Origin: Inia geoffrensis
Lineage: Eukaryota; Chordata; Mammalia; Artiodactyla; Iniidae
Direction: 5' to 3'
DNA length: 64,000 nucleotides
Assembly (NCBI GenBank): GCA_036417435.1
Contig: CM070911.1
Location: 8,742,001 to 8,806,000 of the forward strand
Positions 10,730 through 20,600 of this stretch are shown piece by piece (position 1 is the stretch's first letter; each line of letters starts with the position of its first letter). Under the pieces are notes generated by a model. That model did no database searches and was not told where the DNA came from. It saw only the letters and a list, made by a program, of their open reading frames with translations. Both the position numbers and the translations under genes were made by a program.

Positions 10730-10935
10730 CATGAAATAATGGCTAAGACAGCTGATATTACTTGCCAGCTATGAGACTTTGAGCAATACTTAAACTCCCC
10801 ATGCCTCATGGTTTTTATCATAACAGTGGGGTTAGTAATAAGGATAATTATTTTATTGGATTGTGGTAAAGATTAAATGGTTTAATGCATGTAATGTCTC
10901 ACCATGACTACTAATACCCATAAGCCATTGTTACT
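10730..10935 (+). mobile_element. MIR SINE
   Basis: In forward orientation: 'ttgccagctatgagactttgagcaatacttaaactcc' (about 10761), a 'tgcctcatggtttttatca' segment, 'gtaataaggataattat' and 'gattaaatggtttaatgcatgtaa', all in consensus order. Confidence 0.88.
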
Positions 10936-11029
10936 TAGTGGAGGTAGCATTGAATTGGGAGAAAGAAGACTCCACTCTTATCGCTGGTAACTAGCCCAGT
11001 GACCTTGTGTCCACCACCTGATCTCGCTA

Positions 11030-11330
11030 GATGGACCTAAAGAGCCCTCCACAATCTGGTCCGGTTTCATGTCATGCTCCTCAGCACATCACACTTGGCT
11101 TTCCATCAGTTCAAGCTCTTTATAGTCAATCATTGTTGTCCCCTAGATACAAGTCTACTCTTTCTCCCATTCCCACCGTGCCTGTATCACGTGGGCACAT
11201 ATGTGCTCTCTCTCTCTCTCTCTCATGCGTGCCTGCACACACGTGCTCCACCTCCCTGTGTCTTTGCTCATCTCATCCTCCTTGCCTTGCTATTGCCTGG
11301 CTAACTCTCTGCTTAGAAGGCACTTCTCAG
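11030..11330 (+). mobile_element. L2 fragment, left part of a split copy
   Basis: It contains the LINE-2 texts 'ggacctaaagagccctccacaatctgg' (about 11034; consensus 'ggcctacaaggccctgcatgatctgg') and 'cacttggctttcc' (about 11092), ending in 'gaaggcacttctcag'. It is interrupted at 11331 by an L1 insertion and resumes at 11614. The 133-codon frame at 11031-11432 runs from this L2 into the L1 and is not a gene. Confidence 0.8.
11206..11224. repeat. (CT)n microsatellite
   Basis: About nine CT units lie inside the L2 copy. Confidence 0.9.
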
Positions 11331-11598
11331 AGTGGCATTGACATCTATACACTACCAAACGTAAAATGGATGGCTAGTGGGAAGCGGCCACAGAGCACAG
11401 GGAGATCAGCTCGGTGCTTTGTGACCACCTAGAGGGGTGGGATAGGGAAGGTGGGAGGGAGGGAGACGCCAGAAGGAGGAAATATGGGGATATATGTACA
11501 TGTATAGCTGATTCACTTTGTTATACAGCAGCAACTAACACACCATTGTAAAGCAATTATACTCCAATAAAGATACGAAAAACCACAACAACAAAAAA
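11331..11598 (+). mobile_element. 5'-truncated L1 3' end with perfect target-site duplication
   Basis: This 268-bp L1 3' UTR carries the family-typical 'ctagtgggaagc' region, a G/A-rich tract, 'aagcaattatactccaataaag' and an A-rich tail interrupted by C (11579-11598). It is bounded by identical 15-bp duplications GAAGGCACTTCTCAG at 11316-11330 and 11599-11613, the hallmark of target-primed reverse transcription. It inserted into an L2. Confidence 0.96.
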
Positions 11599-11613
11599 GA
11601 AGGCACTTCTCAG

Positions 11614-11790
11614 AAGAGCTTGCTGACTCCCTGAGTCTGACTCTAAGTCCTTCCTTGGCATTCACTTCACACACAACCCAGCATTGTCATTGCCTGTTTT
11701 AGTTAATGTCTGAATCTTTCACAGGATGTGGCGCTACTTAGGGAAAAGACTGTATTTTATGAAATCATCTGATGTCTGGCACATCTTGAG
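11614..11790 (+). mobile_element. L2 fragment, right part of the split copy
   Basis: The L2 text resumes directly after the L1 duplication: 'agcttgctgactccctgag' corresponds to 'aggccttccctgaccac', and 'ggcgctacttagggaaaagactgt' to the 3' end. It pairs with 11030-11330. Confidence 0.7.
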
Positions 11791-11976
11791 CTCACAGCAT
11801 GAGTTTCATATATGGTTCTTGAAACATTGACTTAGTGGTGGCATCTCTCAAAAAAATAATGGGAAGAAATTCATGTTCTTGAGCTGGGGTGTGGGAGTGG
11901 TGACAGTGGCTTATGAAAATAACCTATTGGGCTTTTAATTCTGTACATGTCTCCCACTAGCCCTTGAGAAACATAA
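11791..11976. other. Unassigned DNA
   Basis: A short single-copy-looking segment between the L2 and the next L1. Confidence 0.35.
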
Positions 11977-11989
11977 GCCTAGTTCTTTA

Positions 11990-12388
11990 AAAACATTTTT
12001 TTATTTAAAATTTTTTTTATATTGTAGTGTGGTTGATTTACAATGCTGTGTTAGTTTTAGGTGTATAGCAAAGTGATTTAGTTTTATATATATATATATA
12101 TTCTTTTTCAGATTATTTTCCCTTAAAGGTTATTACAATTTATTGAGTAGAGCTCGCTCTCCTATACAGTAGGACCTTGTTGGTTACCTACTTTACATAC
12201 AGTAGTGTGTATAAATTAATCCCATACTCTTAATTTATCCCTCCCTATTCCTTTCCTCTTTGGTAACCATTACTTTGCTTTCTATGTCTGTGAGTCTACT
12301 TCTGTTTTGTAAATAAGTTCATTTGCATTTTTTTTTTTTTTTTAGGTTCCACATATAAGCAATCTCATATGATATTTGTCTTTCTCAG
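11990..12388 (-). mobile_element. L1 3' fragment (artiodactyl/cetacean type)
   Basis: The plus strand shows the reverse of an L1 3' end: 'gttgatttacaatgctgtgttagtttt' (about 12030), a (TA)n run at 12086-12102, 'ggaccttgttggttacctac' and 'tatgtctgtgagtctacttctgttttgtaaataagttcat'. Imperfect duplications GCCTAGTTCTTTA (11977-11989) and GCCTAGATTCTTA (12389-12401) flank it. It is older than the L1 at 11331. Confidence 0.9.
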
Positions 12389-12401
12389 GCCTAGATTCTT
12401 A

Positions 12402-12834
12402 ATTCCACCTGGTGCCCATGAAGGTCATATAGGGTAATGGGGAGAAGGAAGGAGATTCATGAAGTATTTCCCACATTTCTGAAAGCCTGATGGAATTGCT
12501 ACACTTACCCATGAGGAATCTATTCAAACTTAGTCAATTTCATGTGTTTTTGTCTTTAAGTGAAATCGTATTATTTCAAGATGGTCACAGTTTCTCTTCA
12601 TGTTGATCAGATGTTCTGATGGCAGTTTTCTCTTTGATTATTGTAGAATGATAATAAAAAAAGGTTATTATTTTATACATGCACTTTTACAGGTCGGCAA
12701 AATTATTTGAAAAATGACAAAGAAAGGGGGCAATTAAAGAAAGAATCTGGAATGACTGGGGAGTTAAGGTAGGTGACATCTGCAGAAGAAGATGGCAGCT
12801 CTCTCGTTCCTTTTCTGTCATTTCTGGAAGCTTG
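12402..12834. other. Unassigned DNA
   Basis: No recognisable repeat. The 83-codon minus frame at 12687-12938 crosses into the LTR and is not a gene. Confidence 0.35.
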
Positions 12835-13252
12835 GTATACTCGTTGGATAGGCCTTCCACAATGAAATACCACAAACTGAGTGGTTTGAACAACACATTC
12901 ATTATCTCACAGTCTGGAGGTTGGAGGTCTGAGATCAAGGTGTCAGCTGGGTTGGTTCCTTCTGAGGGCTATGAGGGAAAGATCTGTTCCAGGGCTTTCT
13001 CTGACGTGTAAGAAGGCTGTCTTCTCCCTGTTTCTTCCCATCAGCTTCTCTCCATGAGTGTCTGTGTATAACTTTCCCTTTTATAACATCACCGGTCATA
13101 TTGGATTAGGACCTACCCTAATGACCTCACTTTAACTTGAATCCTTCTGTAAAGACCCTCTCTCCAAATCAGGTCGCATTCTGATGCACTAGGGGTTAGG
13201 CCTTCAACATATGAATTTTAAGAGGGGTGCAAATCAACCCATAACCCTTGGG
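12835..13252 (-). mobile_element. Solo MaLR (MLT1-type) LTR
   Basis: The reverse of a mammalian apparent LTR retrotransposon LTR is visible: 'aataccacaaactgagtggtttgaacaac' (about 12867), 'agtctggaggttggaggtctgagatcaaggtgtcagc', 'aacatcaccggtcatattggattaggacctaccctaatgacctc' (about 13085) and 'ggggttaggccttcaacatatgaatttt'. No internal retroviral sequence is attached, so it is a solo LTR of an ancient ERVL-related element. Subfamily is uncertain. Confidence 0.85.
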
Positions 13253-15129
13253 GGCCACCTGGACCTGGGGTCTTGTGGCCTCTGGCATCATGTTGGCATT
13301 TCCATTATTTACCACATGCAACTCCATCCCTTATGAATTGACAGAGAGGCACATGAATAACATTTCCTGAATCCTAACTTCCTTTGCTGCTGCTGCAAAG
13401 CTGTTATTCTCTTTGGTTTCTCCTTTCATCAACCTGGCTGCCAACCAATGTCTAAAAACAAAAAAAAATCCTCATGCTGCAAGCTGAGTTCCTGCCTTGG
13501 GTTGATGTGGCTTTATTGATATTCCAGCATGGTTTGCTCCACGATTTATGCTCTGCAGTTTGTGAACCACAGACCCAAGGGGAAAAGAGATAGTGAAAGA
13601 GGGGATTTTTTTGATCACTTTATATGCAGTAAGTGAATCTCAATTTCCTGCCATGCTATTTCAGAGTCCTTAAATATCCTTTGCTCTGCCTGGGTGTTAG
13701 AAATGACAAAGGATCTACATTCTTCAGGATGAAATATGAGTCCTGGAAGAGCTGTAATCAGAGTGACCTCTTAATGAGAATGGACCTATGGATATGTGCG
13801 TCCTTCTGATTTGGTGTGAGGGGAGGATGACTGTGTTGGGGTCTGAAATGACAAGAACAGCTGCAGGTCTGTGGGAGACCTTAGTATTCCTGGATCTCGA
13901 GGGGAGGTACCATACCATAACCTGCATCCTCATTTCCCACAGTGTAGGGACAAACTGAACAACATCATTAGAGGATTGAGGATGGTTATTTAGAATGTTG
14001 ACCTCTGCTCAAAACAAGACTTTCAAAGCAAGGCCAACCATGAAAGGGGGAGTGAGTGCTGCAGCCCCAAATTCAGAAGATGGGCAAGGACATATTGGCA
14101 GAACTGGAGGTGAACTTAGATTTCATATGAGAAAAAAATGGAGACCCATGCCACCGATTTTTAATATGTATTGGTTTCACAATAAGACAAAAACCAGGCC
14201 ATTATTTGTAATGAATAAAGTAACTTAAAACATCTATTTCTGTGTAGAAATCACCGTAGGTGGCTTGCACCAACAGAGGGGAAGACAGAGAGGAAAAGGG
14301 ACCAGGTGAGGGAGACTTGGAGGGGGAAAGGATGGTGGAAGTTTCCAAGCTGTGGCCTCAGGGGACACTGAGGACCAACCCATTTACTATGCAAGCTTCC
14401 CAGTGGTTTGATTCAGTAAAAAGAGCCCACGAGGGAGAGCATGTGAAGTTGCTGAAGGGTTCTGCTCCCAGAGCAGCAGGCAGTTTCTTTCCAAGCCTGA
14501 GGCGTGCACGGGAGCAATGATTAACAACAACCACTTGAGATGAGCAGCTCTTTAGTGTTCCATTTGTCTGACTCTCTTGCGGTCCTCCAAGGCAGGGGAT
14601 GGGCTGACTCAGACAGGATGATTTAATTTCATTGTAAAGAGCCTGAGGTTTGGAATGTGAGGAACAGGTTCAATTGCCTCGACCACACTGAGCAGGCTAC
14701 TAAAGTTCTCCGAGGCAGGACTAGAACTCAGGTCTCTTTGACACCAGCCTAGGGTCGTGTTCATGTCACTTTACCTTTGGCTTTTCTTCCTGGCAGGGTC
14801 AGATTTTTTGGTCACCTTTGCCCTGTGAATTCCTTGATATTAAGAAGTCTATCTTGTTCACCTCTGTTTTTGTCTGGTGACTTGCTGAAGAGATGACAGA
14901 GAAATGGCACAACCTGAAGGGCACCTTCCAAATTATTTATTTTAATCCCCCACTCTTAGGATGCTATTATATTTGCAGCTAAAATGTAAAGACCATGGTC
15001 TTTAACTAATCCCTTGTCCTTACTTGGCTGGATTATTCCACGGGCAATCCCTTCTATTCCTGGCTTTCTTCCTTCCACAGTTATTCATTGAGTACCCATT
15101 GGGTGTAAGCCCCGTGCACTCCTAGTGGT
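13253..15129. other. Long unassigned stretch, possible MIR remnant
   Basis: About 1.9 kb without a clear repeat or gene. A weak MIR-like trace lies near 14640-14720 ('gagcctgaggtttggaatgtgagg'). Short frames here (69, 77 and 86 codons) show no conserved domain. Confidence 0.35.
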
Positions 15130-15290
15130 GGTCGGGGCCATGAGTTTCAATCTGGTCTGCTGTGTTCCACTTAAATCTGCTAGATCCCTTGACTAAAACT
15201 TGTCAGTGGTTCCTCTACCTAAAAATTAAAGCCCAAGTTCCTCGACAGGACAAGGTCTATGGGCTCTTGATTCTCTGGCTACTGAAGATG
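15130..15290 (+). mobile_element. L2 fragment
   Basis: 'cttgactaaaacttgtcagtggttcctc' and 'aaaattaaagcccaagttcctcgacaggacaaggtctatgggctc' match the LINE-2 segment around 'cccctgcttaaaaccctccaatggcttcccattgc' in order. Confidence 0.65.
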
Positions 15291-15425
15291 ACGTGGGTGG
15301 GGACAGGGCTGGGGGATGAGGCTGGAGTGAGGCAAGGGCAGGTCACGGAGGACCACACGTGCCTTGCTGAGGAGCATGGACTTGGGAGCAAATGCGAGCC
15401 TGTAAAGAGAAGAGCTGAACTAATA
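15291..15425 (-). mobile_element. L2 fragment, opposite orientation
   Basis: Reverse-orientation LINE-2 text: 'ggctggagtgaggcaagggcaggtcacggaggaccacacgtgccttgctgaggagcatggacttggg' parallels the reversed consensus 'gagggccttgtaggccatggtaaggacttt'. It sits directly against a plus-strand L2 piece. Confidence 0.55.
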
Positions 15426-15530
15426 TTGCATATGCTCTACCTTCTGCAGTTTGATCCATATCAGCAGCCTGGTGTCACTATACTCAGCACCACTGCCCCA
15501 GGTTGCATTATTATTAAATTCCTGCTTTTT

Positions 15531-15844
15531 AAAAATTAATTAATTTATTTATTTTTGGCTGCGTTAGGTCTTCGTTGCTGTGCGCGGGCTTTCTCTAGTT
15601 GCGGCGAGCAGGGGCTACTTTTCTTTGTAGTGTGTGGGCTTCTCATTGTAGTGTCTTTTCTTGTTGTGGAGCACAGGCTCTAGGCCCGTGGGCTTCAGTA
15701 GTTGTGTCATGCCGGCTTCAGTAGTTGTGGCTCGCAGGCTTAGTTGCTCCATGGCTTGTGGGATCTTCCTGGACCAGGGATTGAACGCACGTCCCCTGCA
15801 TTGGCAGGCGGATTCTTAACCACTGCACCACCAGGGAAGTCCCC
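15531..15844 (-). mobile_element. CHR-1-type SINE, long form, with perfect target-site duplication
   Basis: The reverse complement starts with 'gggacttccctggtggtgcag', has box B 'gttcaatccctggtcc', a long body and a TAAA-rich tail. Identical 16-bp duplications TAAATTCCTGCTTTTT lie at 15515-15530 and 15845-15860. The roughly 314-bp length fits the long CHR-1 form. Confidence 0.95.
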
Positions 15845-16054
15845 TAAATTCCTGCTTTTTGCAATCATCAATTCAGTTGCTCTATCCCCAGAACTGTAAT
15901 GGGTATTGCAAAACACCAAAGGGATATATGACATAGTTCTTATCGTCTAGAAATGTACAACCATACAGGTTATGAGATCGGCCATTGTTGCTTTTAATAT
16001 TTATTTATTCAGAGCATATTTATTGAACGCTATAGCTCTAGGTTATAACCATAT

Positions 16055-16290
16055 GGGCATGGATTCTGAAATCAGACAGCATGGATTCAAATCCTGACTA
16101 AGTCACTTACTGTGTGACCTCAGGCAACTTACTTAAGGCCTCATTTTCTCATTTATAAAGTGGGCATAGTAATTCCCTCTAGTGTTGTGGTGAGAATTAA
16201 AAGAAACAATGGCCCAGAAGTACACGGGACAGTGCCTGGCCCACATAAGCACCCAGGAGATGTTAATTTGCATCGTTCTGTTATGATGTG
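16055..16290 (+). mobile_element. MIR SINE, near complete
   Basis: Forward order is clear: 'ggattctgaaatcagacagcatggattcaaatcctgac' (about 16061), 'cacttactgtgtgacctcaggcaacttacttaaggcctc', 'tttataaagtgggcatagtaat' and 'gagaattaaaagaaacaatg', ending in 'agtgcctggcccacataagcacc'. The tRNA-like 5' part is particularly well preserved. Confidence 0.95.
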
Positions 16291-16419
16291 GGGAGTTGGA
16301 GACACGACAGAATGCCGGGAAGATGTGCTTCACACCATCGAGGGGTGGCACATAATAAACAGAGTAATTACTGTTGAAATTCACACTGCAGGAGAAACAG
16401 TCACTATGCTATGAGAGAC

Positions 16420-16830
16420 ACAGGGAAGATTGCCTGAGGAAGGGCTCGGAAAACATGACACTTAAACTTTGACTGTGAGAAGAACCAGGCATTGGAAGCA
16501 TCAGAGAGAGTGGTTCCCAGCTGAGGGACTGGTGAGCAGAAAGCCTTGGCCGCAGTGCCGAGGGTAGCATGTTCTAGAGACTCAGAGCAAGCCAAGTATG
16601 CCTGGAGCTTGGTGAGCAGAGGGCTGGCAGCGGGGGAGGGCAGGAGGTGAAGCTGGAGAGGAGGCAGTGACCCATCGTGCTGGGTCTTGCAGGCCCCAGT
16701 TAGGTGTTTAGATGTCATTCCAAGTGTACGGGACAAAGGGGCAAAGCGACACGATGTGGTTTTCATGGCCTTGCTTGATATGCGCAAATGGCTGAGCTAA
16801 TGTCTTCCAGGCACTCGGAATCAAGCAGTG
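16420..16830 (-). mobile_element. L2 fragment
   Basis: Reverse LINE-2 text runs for about 400 bp: 'ccttggccgcagtgccgagggtagcatgttc', 'gagcaagccaagtatgcctggagcttggtgagcagaggg', 'gctgggtcttgcaggccccagttaggtgttta' and 'ggttttcatggccttgcttga'. This matches the reversed 'caaaggccctgaggcaggagcatgcc', 'ggagcggagtgagcgaggg' and 'agggccttgtaggccatgg' segments in order. Confidence 0.8.
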
Positions 16831-16858
16831 GACGTGCGGGTTCAAAAAGCAGAGAGAA

Positions 16859-17016
16859 GGGACTTCCCTGCTGGTCCAGTGGTTAAGACTCTGTGCTCCC
16901 AACGCAGGGGGACCCGGGTTTCATCCCTGGTCAGGGAACTAGATCCCGCATGCGTGCTGCAACTAAGAGCCCGCATGCCACGCAGACAAATAAATAAATA
17001 AATATTAAAAAAAAAA
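16859..17016 (+). mobile_element. CHR-type SINE with perfect target-site duplication
   Basis: The head 'gggacttccctgctggtccagtggttaagac' (16859) is followed by box B 'gggtttcatccctgg' and a TAAA-repeat plus poly(A) tail (16987-17016). Duplications of 15 bp, AAAAAGCAGAGAGAA, are identical at 16844-16858 and 17017-17031. It landed next to an L2. Confidence 0.95.
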
Positions 17017-17034
17017 AAAAAGCAGAGAGAAAAA

Positions 17035-17215
17035 CTGCAAGCCCTGGCAGAAAATTGGGACCCACTTGCTGGGAATGAAAATATTCGTCATTTGTAGAAA
17101 TAGTACAAGGAAATAGGAGCCTTCTGGTCAGAGGCACCTGACAAGGCAGTCCCACTTCTGAAGGGCAGACACACGGCCATGGTTGTTTGCATTTGGCAGG
17201 GCATGGGAGAATTCT
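17035..17215. other. Unassigned DNA
   Basis: A short segment between the SINE and an L2-like trace. No family recognised. Confidence 0.3.
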
Positions 17216-17219
17216 CAGT

Positions 17220-17345
17220 GCGTGCACTGGGAGTGTTCAGTCGGCTGGTTAGTTTGTTAGTCCCTGTGCTGGGCTAAGGACATAAAGGTAAATCGGACAC
17301 ACAGAGTCACCCCCTGCTGCTGCCTGCCGGATGCCACCCGTGGCA
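17220..17345 (-). mobile_element. Weak L2 3' trace
   Basis: 'tagtccctgtgctgggctaaggacataaaggtaaatcggacac' resembles the reversed LINE-2 end 'gtgccaggcactgtgctaggcgctggggatacagagatgaacaagac'. Short and diverged. Confidence 0.4.
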
Positions 17346-17869
17346 GGTCGGTACCATCCGCGTGAGATGTGCAACGATGAGGGGGGAAGCTGACAGGGCT
17401 CGTGTTGGTACAGAGAAGGGAGAATTCTCTCTCCGGGGAGCACGGGGAAGGTGTAACAAAGGGATAATGAAGGAAGGTCACCTCCTCTGGATGTCTCTCA
17501 CCTCCATGGCTCATGCCAGATGGATGTGCCCTCTATTCCATTTCCTCAGAGTCTCCCCAGGTGAGAAAGTGTAGATTTGAAACACTGACCCAAGTCATAA
17601 AGGAACATGGTCTCTGAGAGAGTCATATGTTCTCCTACTCGAATGGAATATTTCAGCCTGAATTGGGGCTACCAAGGGAAGGTCTTAGATCAAAGGCCCC
17701 CAAGTTTTATTTTTGAGAGTCTTTGACCTACAAATAAGAGTCATGAGAGGAGTGGATCATGAGAAGTTATAAGACAAGAATATGACCTACAAATATTGTT
17801 TTTGCACTCCCTTGCCTATTTTATCAGGCATAGGTTTGTTAATGCCGTTTATCCTGTGTGCATCCATTA
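17346..17869. other. Unassigned DNA
   Basis: Nothing recognisable. The overlapping 64-85-codon frames here show no domain. Confidence 0.35.
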
Positions 17870-18005
17870 ATTCAGCCTCTACATTTATTGACCTTTTGTA
17901 TGTCAGGCATTGTGCTGGATCCTGGGGATTTCACACGAGTCAGGCACCATCCTCATCCCTAAGGACCTCACAGTTCCAGGGAGAATCAGATAAATAAACA
18001 CGCCC
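17870..18005 (-). mobile_element. L2 3'-end fragment
   Basis: 'acatttattgaccttttgtatgtcaggcattgtgctggatcctgggga' (about 17880) followed by 'cctaaggacctcacagttccaggg' and 'cagataaataaacacg' is the reversed LINE-2 terminus. Confidence 0.85.
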
Positions 18006-18619
18006 CGTTGGAGAGGAAGCTGGTGTGTTCTGAATGACCCTAAAGGGTAAAACTGATACCAGTGGATGTAAGTAACTAGCAGATGGAGTCGTTGGGTTTT
18101 CAAGAGCAGGTACGGTTTCCTGCCCCCAACACGGGTGCCCTTCCCACAAGAAGCCAAGCACAGGGCACATGTCAGTTGATGGTATAGCTGGACCTCGTGG
18201 AGGATGCTATAAGAGGGACCATGCAGCAGCAAAGGGGGATAGTGGCGCTGGGCTTGGGGTCCTGCGACTCCCCACCAGCTGCTACACTAGAGAAGGCTCA
18301 CCTTCAAGCCCAGACAAGCCTAGACCAAGCCTAAACCAATTTAGGTAAGAAAGAGATTCCTTGAAGTTCAGAAGATGGGGTTGGGCTTAAATGACAGATG
18401 GGCAGGGACCTTCAGCCCTGCTGAGGGCTTTGCTGGACAACTTTGCCCCATGAGGATCTTCACTTGTGGGTCCAGTGCACCCAATGGTATGTGGAATCCT
18501 TTTAGGATCTGATAAAGCATCAACTCAGCTAGAAGCCACAGGACTCATAAATATCACTCAAATGTACATGAGAATACGATGTGCATAGAACACAGATATG
18601 CCCAATTGAGGTGTCTGCA
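18006..18619. other. Unassigned DNA
   Basis: No repeat identified. A local near-duplication 'ccagacaagcctagaccaagcctaaacca' sits at about 18309-18337. Confidence 0.35.
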
Positions 18620-18790
18620 TAAACCCTTCAGTAGCTCCCTAATGTGCCTTGGGGGATAGAGCCTGGGCCCTTGTTATCAATCTGAAGGTTTCGTATCATC
18701 AGCTCCTACTTTTCTGCCCCCCACTCCTGCCACCACCCTGCCTTTTTCATCTCCTGCCCCATAAGGAGTGCTGTCCTGTATCCGACCCCA
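18620..18790 (+). mobile_element. Possible L2 fragment
   Basis: 'ataaacccttcagtagctccctaatgtgccttgggggatagagcctgggccctt' parallels LINE-2 'aaaccctccaatggcttcccattgcactcagaataaaatccaaactcctt'. Pyrimidine-rich continuation is ambiguous. Confidence 0.55.
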
Positions 18791-19864
18791 TCCGTTCCAC
18801 TGATCAGGGAGCTGCTCTGGGCCAGGCAGTAATTTCCTGCTTGCTTGCTCCCCCAGGGAGCCTAGAACAGCGACTCACAAAATAGGGGTCAAAAATGTTG
18901 TCCTACAGATGCTTGGGAAGGTACAAAGACAGATCTCACCCTGTCATTTAGTCAAGGGGGTGGCTACGACTGGGAATGCATTTCTCTGAAGTAGTCATTT
19001 TTGTTCTTTTGCCGCTGGGGATCACACTGTCTGCTCAAATCAGAAATGACCTAGATTTCTTCTTAATGGACTCGGGCTGTTTAGTAGAGCTTGGCCTTTT
19101 CTCTAATGGGGAAAATAACCACTGCCGTTCACTGCAGTCATGGTGCTGAGCGCCCTGAGTGCCTATGCCATCCCATAATAGCCTTGTCGCTCACAAGCTC
19201 CTTGGGGAAAGGGTTTCCAGGATCCAAGACCCGGGAGCAGGGTCAATGGAGGCTGGATTTCGGGAGGACTCTACCCTAGATTGGGCAGGACAACTGTATT
19301 CTATTTTTTTTTTTTTTTGCAGGATATAAGTGCTGAGGTCACATCCTAATTGATGTATTGGCCACACGACTGGATGTTAAGACTCTGTTCTTAAAAGACT
19401 GTGAAGAGAAGACAGTGTTTTACAAAATCTCGTGTTGAATGGATGTAGGGGATACTTCAGAAGGGCTTTAGAGACCCCATCACTTAATGACAATCTTCAA
19501 ACAGGATTTGGTGTAGGCTGCTTAGTAGCTGCATTTTGGGGTAATGTCTCTGCTTTGTGAACTGAAAGGCAGATATAGAGCATCTCGTGCGCAGGTGGTG
19601 GGGAATCCTTGGTGAGATGGCATGCAGGATGGCCAGTGCAGGCGAGGGTCACGGGCAGCGCTGGAGTTGGGGCCGCCCTTCTCCTCCCTGCCCCTTTCCC
19701 CTCCCCCAAGCAGATCTGACAGAAAGTGGATTGAAACTTTGGGTTTAAAAGGGATTCTCCTGTAAAGAAGGTTAAATGAGGATTCTTCATGATTATTTCG
19801 TTCTTTTTCAGCAAGTGAGAAGTCATTACGCTATCAGTAACTGCTCACTTCTGTGTGTGCGCCA
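18791..19864. other. Unassigned DNA with a T-tract
   Basis: No family or gene seen. The T-tract at 19302-19318, followed by GCAGG, looks like a splice acceptor but has no exon-like frame downstream. Confidence 0.35.
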
Positions 19865-20030
19865 CAGTTTAAAAGGTGCTTTCCCAGTTCTCAGTTGATT
19901 TACCCTTTATGGCAACCCTGTGAGCAAAGCAGAGGGTGGGGGGTAGGGGAAGCTCCTGAGGACGAAGTGACTTTCCGAAAGTGACAAAGGGAGGTGGCAG
20001 CAGCCAGTTTGGGATCAGGGAGTCCCTTGT
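19865..20030 (-). mobile_element. MIR-like fragment
   Basis: 'tttaccctttatggcaaccctgtgagcaaagcagag' (about 19900) and 'gaagtgactttccgaaagtgacaaagg' follow the reversed MIR 'tcctcacaacaaccctatgaggtag' and 'taacttgcccaaggtcac' in order. Confidence 0.65.
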
Positions 20031-20034
20031 TCGA

Positions 20035-20265
20035 GTCCTGGGTCCATTGATGCCTATCTTGTCATCGCCGGGAATCCGTAGACCCTCCTCAGTCTCCTGC
20101 TCTCATCTGTAAAACCGCTGTATTGTGACAACTGGGAAATGACGTCAATTTATTTCTAACCCCGATGGGTTCCAGAGAAATTTAAGCTGTTGATTAACTG
20201 AATCATGCATGTAAATCATCAGTACAGAGTACATAGCGGCACTCAGTAAATGATGGCTGTTTTTA
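20035..20265 (+). mobile_element. MIR-like fragment
   Basis: 'cctcagtctcctgctctcatctgtaaaaccgctgtattgtg' (about 20089) and 'gcatgtaaatcatcagtacagagtacatagcggcactcagtaaatgatggctg' match the second half of a forward MIR. The upstream part is weaker. Confidence 0.7.
20140..20147. promoter_or_regulatory. Full palindromic CRE/ATF motif
   Basis: TGACGTCA is the consensus site for CREB/ATF dimers. It lies inside a MIR-derived stretch. Eight bases are expected about once by chance in a window this size before allowing for CpG depletion, so function is unproven. Confidence 0.35.
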
Positions 20266-20284
20266 CTTTTAGCTTTATTGAGCC

Positions 20285-20420
20285 GCTAGAATTTCAGGCA
20301 CTTTGCTTTACCTGCGAGCTCTGCTCAGTAAAGCATTCTGTCCCCATTTACAGAAAAGAAAGAGGTTGTGACTTAGCATCACCCAGAGAACAACAGCTGT
20401 GATACAAACCAAGGAAAGGA
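20285..20420 (-). mobile_element. MIR-like fragment
   Basis: 'aatttcaggcactttgctttacctgcgagctctgctcagtaaagcattctgtccccatttacagaaaagaaagagg' is a reversed MIR core, followed by 'agcatcacccagagaacaacagctgtgatacaaacc'. Confidence 0.75.
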
Positions 20421-20479
20421 CTTTTCCTTCCTAGTCAAAGTTGCTGATTGGTAAAGATGAAATTTTGGAGTTGGAAAAG

Positions 20480-20600
20480 AGTTTTGAACATCCGACTGCC
20501 GCCCCCCCTTATACCAATAGGGAAGCTGAGTCCCAGGAAAGGGGCTTGTGCAAAGTCACGTGGTGTGTCAGCTTAGGGCAGAGGTCAGAACCAAGGTGAT
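20480..20600 (-). mobile_element. MIR-like fragment
   Basis: 'ataccaatagggaagctgagtcccaggaaaggggcttgtgcaaagtcacgtggtg' follows the reversed MIR 'gaggaaactgaggcacagagaggttaagtaacttgcccaaggtcac'. Confidence 0.7.

Noticed and set aside
19302..19322. T-tract ending in GCAG, resembling a splice acceptor
   Set aside because: No exon-like open frame or recognisable coding sequence follows.
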